Source of the DNA: Methanosalsum natronophilum
GTDB lineage: Archaea; Halobacteriota; Methanosarcinia; Methanosarcinales; Methanosarcinaceae
Direction: 5' to 3'
NCBI RefSeq assembly: GCF_024808815.1
Contig: NZ_JANUCS010000011.1
Coordinates: 1 to 64,000, forward strand
Length of the DNA: 64,000 nucleotides
Positions 40,489 to 51,448 of this stretch are shown here, in pieces. The stretch's first letter is position 1; each line of letters opens with the position of its first letter. A model generated the notes under the pieces. The model was not told where the DNA came from, did not search any database, and saw nothing but the letters and a program-made list of their open reading frames with translations. A program made the position numbers and the translations under genes.

Positions 40489-40995
40489 TTATAGCTCCTC
40501 ACTAATTTTAAGTCTCTGCCCCATGACAGCGATTTTTGGGGATCTACGAGCAACAGCACGTATGTAGAGTGGACTCCTGTTCAAAATCCTTGTTAGATTG
40601 CTCATTGATTGGTTTCCTTCGCTGACTAGCTTTTCAAGTTCTTCAACAGCCTCACTAACCTCTTCATAAGGTTTAAATGCCAACATAATGATATCACTTA
40701 AGTCTTCAAACGAACACTGGAAATTGGTTTGAACTTTTGAGTATGACGTATGATATTCCATACTGGGTTTTTTTCCAGGCTCAGGCATTTTCCACTGACT
40801 TTCAATCAATCCACTTTTTTTTAATAATAGTATACTATTGCTCGAATCTTTTCCAAGGTATTCATTGAGCTCTTCTTCAGTCATCCACTTGGTTGATAAT
40901 GCATCAAAGACATTTTTATTTGTTCTAGAACCAAATGTTCGAAGCAATGGCACTAATTCAGAAGGATCGTTTATGATTCGAGTTCTTTTTCCCAT
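40489..40995 (-). CDS. ArsR-like HTH regulator
   Basis: A 168-residue protein with an N-terminal winged helix (ALSTKWMTEEELNEYLG ... ILLLKKSGLIESQW). A middle region (CSFEDLSDIIMLAF) and a short C-terminal HTH-like segment (MSNLTRILNRSPLYIRAVARR) follow. It belongs to a group common in Methanosarcina-type archaea, annotated ArsR family. It ends where the next regulator starts, so the two probably act together. A promoter is expected in the 280-base gap toward glgP, which both sides share. Confidence 0.72.
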   Translation of the reverse strand: MGKRTRIINDPSELVPLLRTFGSRTNKNVFDALSTKWMTEEELNEYLGKDSSNSILLLKKSGLIESQWKMPEPGKKPSMEYHTSYSKVQTNFQCSFEDLSDIIMLAFKPYEEVSEAVEELEKLVSEGNQSMSNLTRILNRSPLYIRAVARRSPKIAVMGQRLKISEEL

Positions 40996-41274
40996 TAATA
41001 AACCTCTTATGACAAACTATTAGTTATGGATTTTAAGATTAATAAAACTATTGTGTTTCTATGCATCTTTATTGGCCTTGGATTAAAAAAAGTATACATA
41101 GTAGAGATGTGTCAAATGTAAACTGATTAATTTTCTCAATTTTCAATTAACTTATATATACATCTAATTAGTTAAATATTAGTTTATAATATCCAATATT
41201 TTAATATTGATTGACCAATTTATGTACATATACTAAAAATAATGTATTTTCATTTTTATGAACTGAGGTATATA
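40996..41274. promoter_or_regulatory. divergent promoter region between HTH regulators and glucan phosphorylase
   Basis: This 279-base AT-rich gap separates divergent units. TATA-like strings occur at about 41151-41162 (CTTATATATACA) and 41182-41191 (TTTATAATAT). The phosphorylase ribosome site GAGG (41265-41268) is 6 bases before its ATG. No operator symmetry was obvious. Confidence 0.35.
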
Positions 41275-42951
41275 ATGGACGATTTTGAAGGAGTATTGGA
41301 AGGGCAGAAAATAGCTTATTTTTCTATGGAAATTGGATTTAATAATATAATTCCGACATATTCAGGAGGTCTAGGGGTACTTGCAGGTGATACTATCAGA
41401 GCAAGTGCTGATTTGAGTGTTCCTCTAGTTGGTGTAACCCTTGTGAGCAAGAAAGGATATTTTTTGCAAGAACTAGATTTAAATGGGAATCAGATTGAGA
41501 AGCCTGATGATTGGAATCCGCAAGATTTTATGAAACAACTATCTACTCAGGTTACGGTTCAAATTGAGGGTAGGGATGTACAAATTAAAGCATGGTTTTA
41601 TGAACACGTTTCACCAACTGGTTTTAAGATACCCATTATCTTATTAGATACTGATATTGATGAGAATTTACCTGTGGATAGAGAAATAACTCATTACCTT
41701 TATGGTGGAGACCAGGTGTACCGTTTGAAACAAGAAATAGTTCTTGGAATGGGTGGCACTAAAATGCTTGAAGCACTTGGGTTTAGCGTTAGGAAATATC
41801 ATATGAATGAGGGGCATTCAGGTCTTTTAACTATAGAACTACTCAAAAAGAATAATATGGATGCAAAGGTTGTAAAACACCTTTGTGTTTTCACGACACA
41901 TACTCCAGTTGATGCAGGTCACGATAAGTTTAGTTATGATATCGTAGATAAGCTGATAGTAGATGAAGAGACCCGAATGTTATTGAGAAAGTATGGTGGG
42001 CATGATAAACTTAACATGACACTACTTGGTTTGAATTTATCTAATTTTATTAATGGAGTGGCAAAGAGGCATAAAGAAATATCTGCACAAATGTTTCCGG
42101 GTTATAAAATTGAAGCTATAACAAATGGAGTACATTCCTATACCTGGACATGTGAATGTTTCAGGAAATTATATGATAAATATATACCTGGTTGGGCAAA
42201 TGAGCCAGAACTGCTTGTCAGGACGCATGGAATACTTGATAGTGAAATATGGGAAACACATATGAGTGCTAAAAGGATTTTGATTGACTATGTTAATGAT
42301 AGGACTGATATAGGTATGGACTATGAGTCCTTGACTCTAGGTTTTGCTCGGCGTGCTACAGGTTATAAAAGACCAAAGTTCATTTTCCACGATATTGATA
42401 GATTAAGAAGAATTAATGCTAGAGGTAAGATCCAGATAATCTTTGCAGGCAAAGCACATCCAAAAGATATTGAAGGTAAAGAACTTATAAGAGATATCCA
42501 TAGAATAATTGATGAACTTAAAGATGATATCAAAATAGTTTATCTAGAAGACTATGATATGGATTTGGGGTCCAAGATGACATCTGGAGTTGATGTATGG
42601 CTGAATACACCACAAAGACCTCTGGAGGCTTCTGGAACAAGTGGGATGAAAGCTGCTCATAATGGTGTCATTAATTTCAGTGTGCTTGCAGGATGGTGGA
42701 TTGAAGGTTGCATAGAAGGTGTAACTGGTTGGTCAATAGGACCACATCCGAGTGAAAATTGGAGCCATGAACAAGTAAAAAAACTTGAGCATGATGATTT
42801 TTACAATAAACTTGAATATGTGATTGTTCCGGGATATTATCACTCTAGAAATAGATGGATTAGAATTATGAACAACTCTATTGGGATGATAGCTTATTAT
42901 TTTAATAGTCATCGAGTAGTTCATCAATATGTGACAAATGCTTATCTTTAA
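41275..42951 (+). CDS. glgP: alpha-glucan (glycogen/maltodextrin) phosphorylase
   Basis: A 558-residue short-form phosphorylase that releases glucose 1-phosphate from glycogen-like glucan. YSGGLGVLAGD lies near 24-34, MNEGHSG near 178 and GFARRATGYKRP near 356. The PLP site EASGTSGMKAAHNG (near 457-470) contains the cofactor lysine. It lacks the long N-terminal extension of eukaryotic and E. coli enzymes, as usual in archaea. The frame opens at 41242, but GAGG 6 bases before the ATG at 41275 fixes the start. It implies carbohydrate storage. Confidence 0.93.
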   Translation: MDDFEGVLEGQKIAYFSMEIGFNNIIPTYSGGLGVLAGDTIRASADLSVPLVGVTLVSKKGYFLQELDLNGNQIEKPDDWNPQDFMKQLSTQVTVQIEGRDVQIKAWFYEHVSPTGFKIPIILLDTDIDENLPVDREITHYLYGGDQVYRLKQEIVLGMGGTKMLEALGFSVRKYHMNEGHSGLLTIELLKKNNMDAKVVKHLCVFTTHTPVDAGHDKFSYDIVDKLIVDEETRMLLRKYGGHDKLNMTLLGLNLSNFINGVAKRHKEISAQMFPGYKIEAITNGVHSYTWTCECFRKLYDKYIPGWANEPELLVRTHGILDSEIWETHMSAKRILIDYVNDRTDIGMDYESLTLGFARRATGYKRPKFIFHDIDRLRRINARGKIQIIFAGKAHPKDIEGKELIRDIHRIIDELKDDIKIVYLEDYDMDLGSKMTSGVDVWLNTPQRPLEASGTSGMKAAHNGVINFSVLAGWWIEGCIEGVTGWSIGPHPSENWSHEQVKKLEHDDFYNKLEYVIVPGYYHSRNRWIRIMNNSIGMIAYYFNSHRVVHQYVTNAYL

Positions 42952-42981
42952 AACAAATAATATCTAAGGAGTTTATTTATT

Positions 42982-43563
42982 GTGACAGAGGATAATGATA
43001 AGAAGAGGTCTCTTTTTTACGGAGGAATAATGGTCATTGCAATCATGATCATTTATACTATGTATCTTAACCCTGGGAATATCTTGGAGATAGTTATAAG
43101 GGGTTCAGCCTTGTTTGGTTTCATGAGCTTGTTTCTAGCCATTGTTATGACTGAATATATGACAGAGATTAAAAAAATAGTAGGTAAACCGTTTTTGAAA
43201 GTCCATCATTATTTTGCATACACTGGAGTAATACTCATTTTAGTTCATCCCTTGGCCTTTTCTTTAAAGGTAGGCAGTCTTTCACCGTTCATTCCGGTAT
43301 TCACACCACTAGAAACCTTTCTAGAACTTGCTGGAAGGCCTGCTTTGTATTTGTTTATGATTGGTGCTTTAGCTGGTATCTATAGGGCAAGACTAAAAGT
43401 AACTTGGAAACAGATACATTTAGTTAACTATGTTGCGATTTTATTTGCTTTGATACATGGACTGTTAATAGGCACAGACCTATCTTTCAATAATCCACTT
43501 GGTATATTGTATATTTTGATGGGAATTGTTGTAATTTACATATTTTTCGATAAGAGAAAATAA
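42982..43563 (+). CDS. ferric-reductase-like heme-type membrane protein
   Basis: A 193-residue membrane protein with five to six helices. Two helices carry histidine pairs 13 residues apart (HHYFAYTGVILILVHPL near 74 and IHLVNYVAILFALIHG near 150), the pattern for bis-heme ligation in ferric reductase/YedZ-type domains. It lacks the soluble flavin domain, so it may be only the transmembrane electron carrier. Partner and acceptor are unknown. It is 30 bases after glgP and may be co-transcribed. Heme proteins fit a cytochrome-containing archaeon. Confidence 0.72.
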   Translation: MTEDNDKKRSLFYGGIMVIAIMIIYTMYLNPGNILEIVIRGSALFGFMSLFLAIVMTEYMTEIKKIVGKPFLKVHHYFAYTGVILILVHPLAFSLKVGSLSPFIPVFTPLETFLELAGRPALYLFMIGALAGIYRARLKVTWKQIHLVNYVAILFALIHGLLIGTDLSFNNPLGILYILMGIVVIYIFFDKRK

Positions 43564-43657
43564 CTTAGAATATAAAGATATAAATAATATTATTATTTCT
43601 CTAAATTTGGTTCTTTATTATTCCATTTAAATGATTTACTAGTAAACAGGTTATATT

Positions 43658-44215
43658 ATGAAAAAAGAAAAATTGCAAGAAATTTCTTTACGGATACAAG
43701 AATTGCGTAAACTATCCAATATTTCAATTGAAGAAATGGCAGAATTTTTGGATATACCACTTCAAACCTATATAGATATTGAAAACGGTAATGAAGACAT
43801 TCCGGCTAGTATGTTATTAGAGATTTCACAAAAGTTGAATGTCGATATGTCTGTGCTATTAACAGGTGAAGATCCCAAAATGCATATTTTTACAGTCACC
43901 AGAAAAGATAAAGGTGTAAGTGTTCAGAGACGAGAACAGTACGATTATCAAAACCTAGCATCTAATATGATTCATAAGAAAGCAGAACCATTTATAGTTA
44001 CTGTTGATCCAAAGCCTGGAAATACGAGTCCTTCTATTAACCATCATCCTGGACAAGAGTTCAATTATGTATTACAAGGTAGATTAAAAGTATATATCCA
44101 TAATAATGAGATTATTTTAAATGAAGGGGATTCTTTATTTTTTGACTCCAATTATGGACATGCAATGGAAGCACTTGATGGTAAACCAGCTAAGTTTTTA
44201 GCAATAATCCTATAA
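43658..44215 (+). CDS. XRE-family HTH regulator with cupin sensor
   Basis: A 185-residue protein. An N-terminal XRE helix-turn-helix (residues ~8-62; [22 protein letters not shown]) is followed by a linker and a cupin domain ([20 protein letters not shown] near 129, [16 protein letters not shown]). Such proteins usually sense a small organic ligand and control neighbouring genes. It lies 36 bases before an acyl-CoA ligase and has a paralogue at 50870-51448 at the other end of the same cluster. Confidence 0.85.
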   Translation: MKKEKLQEISLRIQELRKLSNISIEEMAEFLDIPLQTYIDIENGNEDIPASMLLEISQKLNVDMSVLLTGEDPKMHIFTVTRKDKGVSVQRREQYDYQNLASNMIHKKAEPFIVTVDPKPGNTSPSINHHPGQEFNYVLQGRLKVYIHNNEIILNEGDSLFFDSNYGHAMEALDGKPAKFLAIIL

Positions 44216-44251
44216 TCTAGGTATATTTTTAAAATTACGGGTGAAAAAAGA

Positions 44252-45916
44252 ATGTCTACAATGTTAGATAAATTTGTAAAATGGTCGGAATTTGATTCAT
44301 ATGAAGACTTCAAAAACAATTTACACATAATAGTTCCAGATAACTTCAATTTTGCATATGATGTAGTAGATGTGTACGCGAAAAAGGATCCTCATAAGGT
44401 AGCTATGGTTTGGTGTAATGATAATAATGAAGAAATGAAATTTACTTTCAAGGATTTAGAATCTTTTAGTAATAAAGCTGCTAATGTATTCAAAAAATTT
44501 GGTATTAAGAAAGGCGATAATGTCATGTTGACATTAAAGAGCAGATATGAATTTTGGTTTTGTCTGTTAGGGCTACATAAAATTGGTGCAATAGCAGTTC
44601 CAGGGACTCATATGCTAACTTCTAAAGACTTAAAGTATCGATTTGAGCATGGTAATATCAAAATGATTATCAGTGTACATGATGACAACCTACTTGATCA
44701 AATTGATGAGGCTGATGAAGAGACTAAAGGTATAATAGAATATAAAGCAGTTTTTTCAGGTGAACGTGAAGACTGGATTAATTTCAGTAAGGAATTGGAT
44801 GATGCATCAGAAAAGTTTGAAAGACCCACTGGTGACCAAGCAACTAATAATAGTGATATTTCTTTGATGTACTTTTCATCGGGTACTACTGGGCTTCCAA
44901 AGATGGTAGAACACAATTTTGCATATCCATTAGGGCACATAATAACTGCAAAGTACTGGCAAAATGTTGAAGAGAATGGGCTACATTATACAGTAGCTGA
45001 TTCAGGATGGGCTAAATGTGTTTGGGGTACTATTTATGGTCAATGGATTTGTGGCAGTGCTGTATTTGTTTATGACTATGATAAATTCAATGCTAAGAAC
45101 CTTTTAGCAAGAGCAGGAAAATATGGTGTTAATACCTTCTGTGCTCCTCCAACTATCTATAGGTTCTTAATACGTGAAAATTTAAATGAGTATGATTTTA
45201 GTAGCTTAAAGTATTGTGTTGTTGCTGGGGAACCACTAAATCCAGAAGTTTTCCAGAAATTCTATGATCATACGGGTATCAAACTGATGGAAGGTTTTGG
45301 ACAAACAGAAACAGTGGTCAGCATAGCTACATTTCCATGGATGGAACCTAAACCAGGTTCTATGGGCCGACCATCTCCTGAATATAATATTGAATTATTA
45401 AACTCTGAGGGTAAACATTGTGATGTTGGAGAAGAAGGGGAGATAGTAGTGAACACGAAAAAAAACAATCCTATAGGTATATTCTGCGGGTACCGTGCAG
45501 ATCCTGAAAAAACTAAAAATGTTTGGAAACATGGATATTATTATACTGGTGATATGGCATGGATGGATGAAGACGGGTATTATTGGTTTGTTGGCAGGGC
45601 CGATGATATCATAAAAACATCTGGATATAGGGTTGGTCCATTTGAAGTAGAAAGTGCTTTGATAGAACATCCTTCAGTACTAGAGTGTGCAATTACCGGC
45701 GTTCCAGATGAAATCAGAGGACATGTGATTAAAGCATCTATTGTGCTATCAAGTGGTTATACACCCTCCGAGGAACTTAAAAAGGAACTTCAAGAACATG
45801 TGAAAAGTGTAACTGCACCATACAAATATCCTCGTGTAATTGAGTTTGTTACTGAATTACCCAAAACAATCAGTGGAAAGATTAGACGTGTTGAAATTAG
45901 ATCATATGATAATTAA
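44252..45916 (+). CDS. medium-chain/branched acyl-CoA synthetase (AMP-forming)
   Basis: A 554-residue ANL-superfamily ligase that joins a carboxylic acid to CoA at the cost of ATP to [19 protein letters not shown] (near 208) is the ATP loop, [10 protein letters not shown] (near 345) the core motif, and [20 protein letters not shown] (near 432) the hinge. KTISGKIRR holds the C-terminal catalytic lysine. The overall resemblance is to archaeal medium-chain/2-methyl-branched acyl-CoA synthetases. The reader sits between a cupin regulator and a ferredoxin-oxidoreductase operon, so its acyl-CoA product is probably the oxidoreductase substrate. Confidence 0.87.
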   Translation: MSTMLDKFVKWSEFDSYEDFKNNLHIIVPDNFNFAYDVVDVYAKKDPHKVAMVWCNDNNEEMKFTFKDLESFSNKAANVFKKFGIKKGDNVMLTLKSRYEFWFCLLGLHKIGAIAVPGTHMLTSKDLKYRFEHGNIKMIISVHDDNLLDQIDEADEETKGIIEYKAVFSGEREDWINFSKELDDASEKFERPTGDQATNNSDISLMYFSSGTTGLPKMVEHNFAYPLGHIITAKYWQNVEENGLHYTVADSGWAKCVWGTIYGQWICGSAVFVYDYDKFNAKNLLARAGKYGVNTFCAPPTIYRFLIRENLNEYDFSSLKYCVVAGEPLNPEVFQKFYDHTGIKLMEGFGQTETVVSIATFPWMEPKPGSMGRPSPEYNIELLNSEGKHCDVGEEGEIVVNTKKNNPIGIFCGYRADPEKTKNVWKHGYYYTGDMAWMDEDGYYWFVGRADDIIKTSGYRVGPFEVESALIEHPSVLECAITGVPDEIRGHVIKASIVLSSGYTPSEELKKELQEHVKSVTAPYKYPRVIEFVTELPKTISGKIRRVEIRSYDN

Positions 45917-45987
45917 AGTAAAAGTGATAAATTTTAGATTCTTTATTTGATATTACCCTTTTGCTAATATTTAAAGTGGTAGATTTT

Positions 45988-46221
45988 ATGAGTTCTAACG
46001 ATGCTTATCCAGTAATACATATAGTTGAATGTAAAGGATGTGGACGATGTGTCATAGATTGTCCAAAAGATGTACTTTCCCTTAGCAGTGATCTAAATGA
46101 ACGTGGATATCACTACATAGTATATTCTGGGGAGGGCTGTACAGGCTGCGCTAATTGCTATTATACGTGCCCAGAACCATCTGCTATAGAGGTACACATA
46201 CCAGTTAAAAGGAAAAATTGA
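45988..46221 (+). CDS. 2[4Fe-4S] ferredoxin subunit of 2-oxoacid oxidoreductase
   Basis: A 77-residue ferredoxin with two cluster motifs, [15 protein letters not shown] (near 14-28) and [17 protein letters not shown] (near 51-67). The layout is that of KorD/VorD-type delta subunits that pass electrons from the catalytic subunits to external ferredoxin. The frame runs from TTG 45961, but the ATG at 45988 starts the conserved part. It is 16 bases before korA, so the three genes form one operon. Confidence 0.85.
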   Translation: MSSNDAYPVIHIVECKGCGRCVIDCPKDVLSLSSDLNERGYHYIVYSGEGCTGCANCYYTCPEPSAIEVHIPVKRKN

Positions 46222-46237
46222 TTTTTGGAGATTAATT

Positions 46238-47299
46238 ATGGCTACACAATTAATAAAAGGCAACACTGCAGTTATTATCGGAGCACTTTATGCAGGATGC
46301 GACTGCTTTTTTGGTTACCCTATAACTCCTGCAAGTGAAATATTACATGAAGCTTCTGCTCATTTTCCGAAAGTAGGTAGAAAATTTGTTCAAGCAGAAT
46401 CTGAGGAAGCTGCTATTAATATGGTATATGGTGCAGCAGCTGCAGGACATAGAAGTATGACGGCATCTTCTGGACCGGGTATAAGTCTAAAGCAAGAAGG
46501 TATCTCATATTTAGCGGGTTCTGAATTACCAGCTGTCATTGTTGATATAATGAGAGCAGGTCCTGGACTTGGAAATATTGGACCAGAACAGGGTGATTAT
46601 ACTCAAGTGGTAAAAGGTGGTGGACATGGTAACTTTAAAAATATCGTATTAGCACCAAACTCAGTACAGGAAATGTGTGATATGACAATTCAGGCATTTG
46701 ACCTCTCTTTTAAATATCTAAATCCTGCCTTTGTACTTTCAGATGGCGTATTAGGTCAAATGGTGGAACCATTAAAGTTTCCAGAAAAATCTATATCACC
46801 AGAACCTGATGAATCATGGGCAGTTTGCGGTAATGCTGAAACTAAACACAATTTGGTAAGTTCAATTTTCCTTGATTTTGATCAACTTGAAGAGTTTAAC
46901 TTTCAATTGCAGGAGAAGTATGATGTCATACAAAACTCGGAATTTGATTACGAGGAGTATAAAATAAAAGATGCATCGATAATTCTAGTATCTTATGGTA
47001 TCAGTAGCCGTATATGTAGGTCTGCTGTCGATGTTGCAAGACAAGATGGAATTGAAGTGGGTCTTTTTAGACCAAAAACTCTGTTTCCATTCCCTGGAAA
47101 AGAATTATTAGAACTTGCTAGATCTAGAAAATGTACTTTTATTTCAGTAGAAATGAGTAATGGCCAGATGAGAGAGGATATCCTTGCGTCTATAATGTAT
47201 AGTAGACCAGTAGAGCTGGTTAATCGAATGGGTGGAAATATAGTCACTTTAGATGGGGTTATGAAAAAAGTATATGAAGTTGCAGATAGGGAGAATTAA
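46238..47299 (+). CDS. 2-oxoacid:ferredoxin oxidoreductase alpha subunit
   Basis: A 353-residue alpha subunit. [16 protein letters not shown] (near 23-38) and [20 protein letters not shown] (near 48-67) form the pyrimidine-side TPP domain, and a C-terminal domain follows ([16 protein letters not shown]). The enzyme interconverts a 2-oxoacid plus CoA with an acyl-CoA plus CO2 and reduced ferredoxin. Whether it takes 2-oxoglutarate, branched or aromatic oxoacids cannot be read from sequence alone. GGAG precedes the ATG; the next gene starts 1 base after its stop. Confidence 0.88.
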   Translation: MATQLIKGNTAVIIGALYAGCDCFFGYPITPASEILHEASAHFPKVGRKFVQAESEEAAINMVYGAAAAGHRSMTASSGPGISLKQEGISYLAGSELPAVIVDIMRAGPGLGNIGPEQGDYTQVVKGGGHGNFKNIVLAPNSVQEMCDMTIQAFDLSFKYLNPAFVLSDGVLGQMVEPLKFPEKSISPEPDESWAVCGNAETKHNLVSSIFLDFDQLEEFNFQLQEKYDVIQNSEFDYEEYKIKDASIILVSYGISSRICRSAVDVARQDGIEVGLFRPKTLFPFPGKELLELARSRKCTFISVEMSNGQMREDILASIMYSRPVELVNRMGGNIVTLDGVMKKVYEVADREN

Positions 47300-47300
47300 A

Positions 47301-48734
47301 ATGGCAGAAAAAGTTATTAAAAGACCTGACTCTATGTATTCAGAATTTGCTCGTAAAGGTGGAGCTGCTCCAACTGCAACACATTATTGTCCTGGTTGTG
47401 GTCATGGAATAATACACAAATTAATAGCAGAAGCAATGGATGAGCTTGATATACAGGACAGGAGTGTGATGATTAGCCCAGTAGGTTGTGCAGTGTTCGC
47501 TTATTATTACTTTGATTGTGGAAACCTTCAAGTAGCTCATGGCCGGGCTCCTGCTGTAGGTACAGGGATGTCTAGGGCAAGAGACGATGCTGTTGTAATG
47601 GCATATCAAGGTGATGGAGATCTTGCATCAATTGGTCTTAATGAAACAATACAAACAGCAAACCGTGGTGAAAAGGTAGCTGTGTTCTTTGTGAACAATA
47701 CTGTTTATGGCATGACAGGTGGACAAATGGCTCCAACTACAATGATAGGAGAAAAAACCGTTACTTGTCCCGAAGGTAGAACTGCAGAACAGGCTGGTTA
47801 TCCATTACATATGGCTGAACTCTTAAACGAGCTGAAAGCACCTGTTTTTATTGAAAGGGTATCAGTTTCTGATATAGGTCATATCAGAAAAGCTAAAAAA
47901 GCTATAAGTAAAGCTTTAAAAGTTCAAAAGGAAAGTAAAGGGTATGCTTTTGTTGAAATTTTAGCAGCATGTCCTACAAACCTAAGACAAAGTAGTGAAG
48001 AAAGTATTAGGTTCATTAATAATCAAGTTGAAAAGGAATTTCCTTTAAAGAATTTTAGAGATATATCAGATTGCACAGTTCCTTTGTTTAGAGGAGCAAG
48101 TGATTTTTCAAAAAAATCTTTGGACAATATATTTAATCTTGAAAAAGATTCATCACTTGACTCCGTAGACACTCCTAATTTTGGTGATATAGGTATAAAG
48201 ATAGCTGGATTTGGTGGGCAAGGGGTGCTGAGTATGGGATTAATGGTTGCTAGAGCTGCTTGTGATGAACAGTACCACGTTTCATGGTATCCATCATATG
48301 GTCCTGAACAAAGGGGGGGTACTTCCAATTGCTCGGTAGTTATATCAGGTGAGGCTATAGGCTCGCCTATTGTATACGAACCCGATATTCTAGTTGCTTT
48401 TAACCAGCCCTCATTGGAAAAATTCGCTTCAGATGTTAAAAAAGATGGTGTAATAATTTATGATTCAACAGTAGGTAACTGTGACCATATTATTCCTGAG
48501 GGAATCAAATCGATATCAGTACCTGCAACCAAAATTGCAATGGATGCTGGATCTAAAAAAGGTGCTAATACTGCGATGTTAGGCATAATGTTAGCCACAG
48601 GTAGAACTAAACTTCCACCAGAAGCTTTTAATAAAGCACTTGATGAAACTTTTATAAACAAACCTAAGCTCATACCGCTAAATAAAAAAGTGTTAAATGC
48701 GGCAGTAAAATGGGCTGAAAAAAACATCAAATGA
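47301..48734 (+). CDS. 2-oxoacid:ferredoxin oxidoreductase fused beta-gamma subunit
   Basis: A 477-residue fusion. Residues ~1-280 are the beta subunit: [12 protein letters not shown] (near 31), [12 protein letters not shown] (near 106) and [15 protein letters not shown] (near 130) bind thiamine diphosphate. Residues ~295-477 are a gamma subunit: [27 protein letters not shown] and the helical end. This differs from operons with separate beta and gamma genes. I start at ATG 47301 (GGGAG about 8 bases upstream), not 47274, which lies inside korA. Its transcript ends at the palindrome just after the stop. Confidence 0.88.
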   Translation: MAEKVIKRPDSMYSEFARKGGAAPTATHYCPGCGHGIIHKLIAEAMDELDIQDRSVMISPVGCAVFAYYYFDCGNLQVAHGRAPAVGTGMSRARDDAVVMAYQGDGDLASIGLNETIQTANRGEKVAVFFVNNTVYGMTGGQMAPTTMIGEKTVTCPEGRTAEQAGYPLHMAELLNELKAPVFIERVSVSDIGHIRKAKKAISKALKVQKESKGYAFVEILAACPTNLRQSSEESIRFINNQVEKEFPLKNFRDISDCTVPLFRGASDFSKKSLDNIFNLEKDSSLDSVDTPNFGDIGIKIAGFGGQGVLSMGLMVARAACDEQYHVSWYPSYGPEQRGGTSNCSVVISGEAIGSPIVYEPDILVAFNQPSLEKFASDVKKDGVIIYDSTVGNCDHIIPEGIKSISVPATKIAMDAGSKKGANTAMLGIMLATGRTKLPPEAFNKALDETFINKPKLIPLNKKVLNAAVKWAEKNIK

Positions 48735-48757
48735 AACTTGGCTTTTAAGCCAAGTTT
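48734..48757. terminator. bidirectional palindromic terminator
   Basis: AAACTTGGC, loop TTTTAA and GCCAAGTTT form a perfect 9-bp stem that abuts both stop codons of convergent genes. It is followed by T-rich sequence on the + side (CCTTTTTTTG at 48764). It probably ends transcription from both directions. Confidence 0.65.
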
Positions 48758-48758
48758 A

Positions 48759-50417
48759 TTATGCCTTTTTTTGTTTAATTAGTTCTTGTGCTAATTCTCT
48801 TAACTTAAATTTTTGAACTTTCCCACTAGCAGTCATGGGATATTCATTCACAATAAAAATATGTTTTGGTACTTTGTACCTAGCAATTTTAGTGCGAGCA
48901 TAGTCCCTGATATCAGAGGCATTTATACCAGAATCATCATTTAATATGACAAATGCCCCTACAATTTCACCATATTTCTCATCAGGTATACCGACAACTT
49001 GAGCATCTTTGACTCCAGGGACTGTATATAAGAATTCTTCAATCTCCTTTGGATAAATGTTTTCTCCACCACGTATGATCATGTCTTTTATTCTACCAGT
49101 GATACTATAATAACCATCTTCATCCATAATAGCTAGGTCTCCACTGTGTAACCATCCTTCAGAATCAATTGTTTTTTTAGTCATATCAGGCATCTTATAA
49201 TATCCTTTCATAACATTATAACCTCGACAACAAATCTCCCCAGGTTGATTAGGACCTAGCTCTTCACCGGTATCTGTATCTATCACCTTAACATCTATTT
49301 CAGGTAATGCTGTCCCTACTGTGTTCACTCTTTTTTCGATAGGGTCATCTGTACTGGTTTGTGTGAATACCGGTGAAGCTTCTGTTAATCCATATGCAAT
49401 AGTTATTTCATCACAATGCATATCAGTCATTACTTTTTTCATAGCTTCAGTTGGACACGGGGAACCTGCCATAATTCCTGTTCTCAGTGATGAAAGGTCA
49501 AATAACTCAAACATTGGATGAGAGAATTCTGCGATGAACATTGTAGGCACTCCGTAAAGTGCAGTACATTTTTCCTTTTGGACTGCTGCAAGAACCATCA
49601 GGGGATCAAAGTTCTCAATCATTACTAATGTACCTCGATGTGTTAATGTTGCTAAGACTCCTAGAACTATTCCAAAGCAGTGGAATAAAGGTACCGGTAA
49701 ACATAACTTATCAATTTCTGTAAATTTTTGTCGCTCACCAATATAATAACCATTGTTTAAGATATTCTTATGTGTTAACATAACTCCTTTTGGGAATCCC
49801 GTAGTACCGGAGGTATATTGCATATTAATTACATCATCACTTTTCAACGAACTTGAAATACGTGTCAATTCATCATCATTTACAGTGCTTCCAAGTAATA
49901 ATAGCTCGTTTGTATTGTACATTCCTCGATGTTTTTCTTGTCCTATGAAAATTACATTTTTAAGGAATGGAAAATCTTTGCTCTGCAGATTTCCTCTTTT
50001 ACTCTTTTTAATTTCGGGGATTAGTTCATAAATGGTTTCGATATAATTAATGTCTCTAAACCCATCAATTATAGCAAGTGCTTTCATATCTGATTGTTTT
50101 ATCACATAAGCTATTTCGTGGCTTCTATAAGCTGTGTTAACAGTAACAAGCACTACTCCAATCTTTGCAGTTGCAAACAAAAATGTCAACCAATCAGGAA
50201 CATTACGTGCCCATATTCCTAAGTGATTTCCTTTACGTAATCCGATTGCTAACAGCCCTTTAGCTAATTTATCTACCCGCTCTTTGAAATCACTATATGT
50301 GAACCTCAAATTTCGATCTGGATAAACTATAAATTCATGTTCCGGATCGATTTTCACCATTTCTTCAAAAATATCGGTAATTGTTTCATCTTTGAATTTC
50401 AAAATATCTAACTCCAA
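48759..50417 (-). CDS. long/medium-chain fatty acid-CoA ligase (AMP-forming)
   Basis: A 552-residue ANL ligase. [18 protein letters not shown] (near 200) is the ATP loop, AYGLTEASP (near 343) the core motif, [19 protein letters not shown] (near 425) the hinge, and [14 protein letters not shown] the end with the catalytic lysine. It belongs to a different ANL branch from the ligase at 44252. Transcription is convergent with the oxidoreductase operon. A thioesterase gene lies only 3 bases upstream and a cupin regulator beyond it, so these three form one operon. Confidence 0.87.
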   Translation of the reverse strand: MELDILKFKDETITDIFEEMVKIDPEHEFIVYPDRNLRFTYSDFKERVDKLAKGLLAIGLRKGNHLGIWARNVPDWLTFLFATAKIGVVLVTVNTAYRSHEIAYVIKQSDMKALAIIDGFRDINYIETIYELIPEIKKSKRGNLQSKDFPFLKNVIFIGQEKHRGMYNTNELLLLGSTVNDDELTRISSSLKSDDVINMQYTSGTTGFPKGVMLTHKNILNNGYYIGERQKFTEIDKLCLPVPLFHCFGIVLGVLATLTHRGTLVMIENFDPLMVLAAVQKEKCTALYGVPTMFIAEFSHPMFELFDLSSLRTGIMAGSPCPTEAMKKVMTDMHCDEITIAYGLTEASPVFTQTSTDDPIEKRVNTVGTALPEIDVKVIDTDTGEELGPNQPGEICCRGYNVMKGYYKMPDMTKKTIDSEGWLHSGDLAIMDEDGYYSITGRIKDMIIRGGENIYPKEIEEFLYTVPGVKDAQVVGIPDEKYGEIVGAFVILNDDSGINASDIRDYARTKIARYKVPKHIFIVNEYPMTASGKVQKFKLRELAQELIKQKKA

Positions 50418-50420
50418 AAA

Positions 50421-50849
50421 TCATTTTATAGAATCCCAGGTAGTGTTATTTTCAGGAACTAAATGGCTCTCTAACCGCTTTCTGCATTCACCTTGAATAG
50501 GAATAGACATCTCTTCCTTGAAATCATAATGAACAATTACAGCTTTACCCCTTACTTTCAATTTATTGTGCTGCCATGCTTCATGTCCAATCGTAAAAGA
50601 CGTATTACCTATTTTTAAGATATATGTTTTAATTTCTACATCACCATCGAAGAACATTTCACCTAAAAAATCGAATTCCATCCTAACCATGATAAGTTTC
50701 CATTTATCTTCGCCTAAATCTAAGTCAGGTGTAAATATTCTAAAAATCGGATTTCTAGCAGTTTCAAACCATCCCGGAAGAACAGTGTTATTAATATGAC
50801 CTAACCCATCAATATCTCCAAAACGTGGTGTGACTGTTAAAGTGAACAT
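50421..50849 (-). CDS. hot-dog acyl-CoA thioesterase (4HBT type)
   Basis: A 142-residue 4-hydroxybenzoyl-CoA thioesterase-like protein. It starts with TPRFGDIDGLGHINNTVLPG (catalytic Asp near 14 in the family pattern), a long hot-dog helix and the strand MVRMEFDFLGEMFFDGDVEI. It would hydrolyse acyl-CoA to acid plus CoA, opposing the ligase encoded 3 bases downstream. Such pairs may set the acyl-CoA pool or salvage CoA. The length fits. Confidence 0.82.
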   Translation of the reverse strand: MFTLTVTPRFGDIDGLGHINNTVLPGWFETARNPIFRIFTPDLDLGEDKWKLIMVRMEFDFLGEMFFDGDVEIKTYILKIGNTSFTIGHEAWQHNKLKVRGKAVIVHYDFKEEMSIPIQGECRKRLESHLVPENNTTWDSIK

Positions 50850-50869
50850 ATTTTATCTCCTAGTATTGA

Positions 50870-51448
50870 TTAGAATGGGGTGTATATGATAGCAATTATC
50901 TTTGCACCATCTTCTTTTGTAGAGTACAAATTATGAGGGACAACCGAATCATAATAAATACTATCTCCTTTTTTTAGGTTAAACTTATCTTTTCCATACA
51001 CAATTTCAATCTCTCCTTCTAGAACAAAAATGAATTCTTCACCTTCATGAGAAGATAGATTAATATTTTTATCGTTTAAAGACTTAATATCAATTAAAAA
51101 AGGCTCCATATGTCTATCTTTTTTGTCGGCAGCAAGAGAATAGAACTCTAAAGCTGGCCTGTTGTTATTAGAGGTGTTACCTGAAAATCTCATTACATTG
51201 TGAGAACTGTCATAGGTAGTTATTATAGGTCCATCTTGTTCTGCACCATCTAAGAGTGTACCTAACCTTACTCCTAATCCTCTTGATATTTGTAACAATG
51301 GGGATAATGAAGGAATAAGACTTCCATTTTCAATTTGTTCAATTAGTTCAACACAGCATTGACTTGAATGTGCAAGATCCTCTAGTTTCATCTCTCGTTC
51401 TTCCCGTAATTGCCGAACTTTTGCGCCTACATAATTGTATTTTTCCAT
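50870..51448 (-). CDS. XRE-family HTH regulator with cupin sensor (second copy)
   Basis: A 192-residue protein with an XRE helix-turn-helix (residues ~10-65; KLEDLAHSSQCCVELIEQIE) and a C-terminal cupin (SSHEGEEFIFVLEGEIEIVYG near 131, KKGDSIYYDSVVPHNLYS). It is homologous to the protein at 43658-44215 and heads the thioesterase-ligase operon. Cupin ligand and operator are unknown; each copy probably controls its own operon, perhaps in response to the same acid. Confidence 0.85.
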   Translation of the reverse strand: MEKYNYVGAKVRQLREEREMKLEDLAHSSQCCVELIEQIENGSLIPSLSPLLQISRGLGVRLGTLLDGAEQDGPIITTYDSSHNVMRFSGNTSNNNRPALEFYSLAADKKDRHMEPFLIDIKSLNDKNINLSSHEGEEFIFVLEGEIEIVYGKDKFNLKKGDSIYYDSVVPHNLYSTKEDGAKIIAIIYTPF

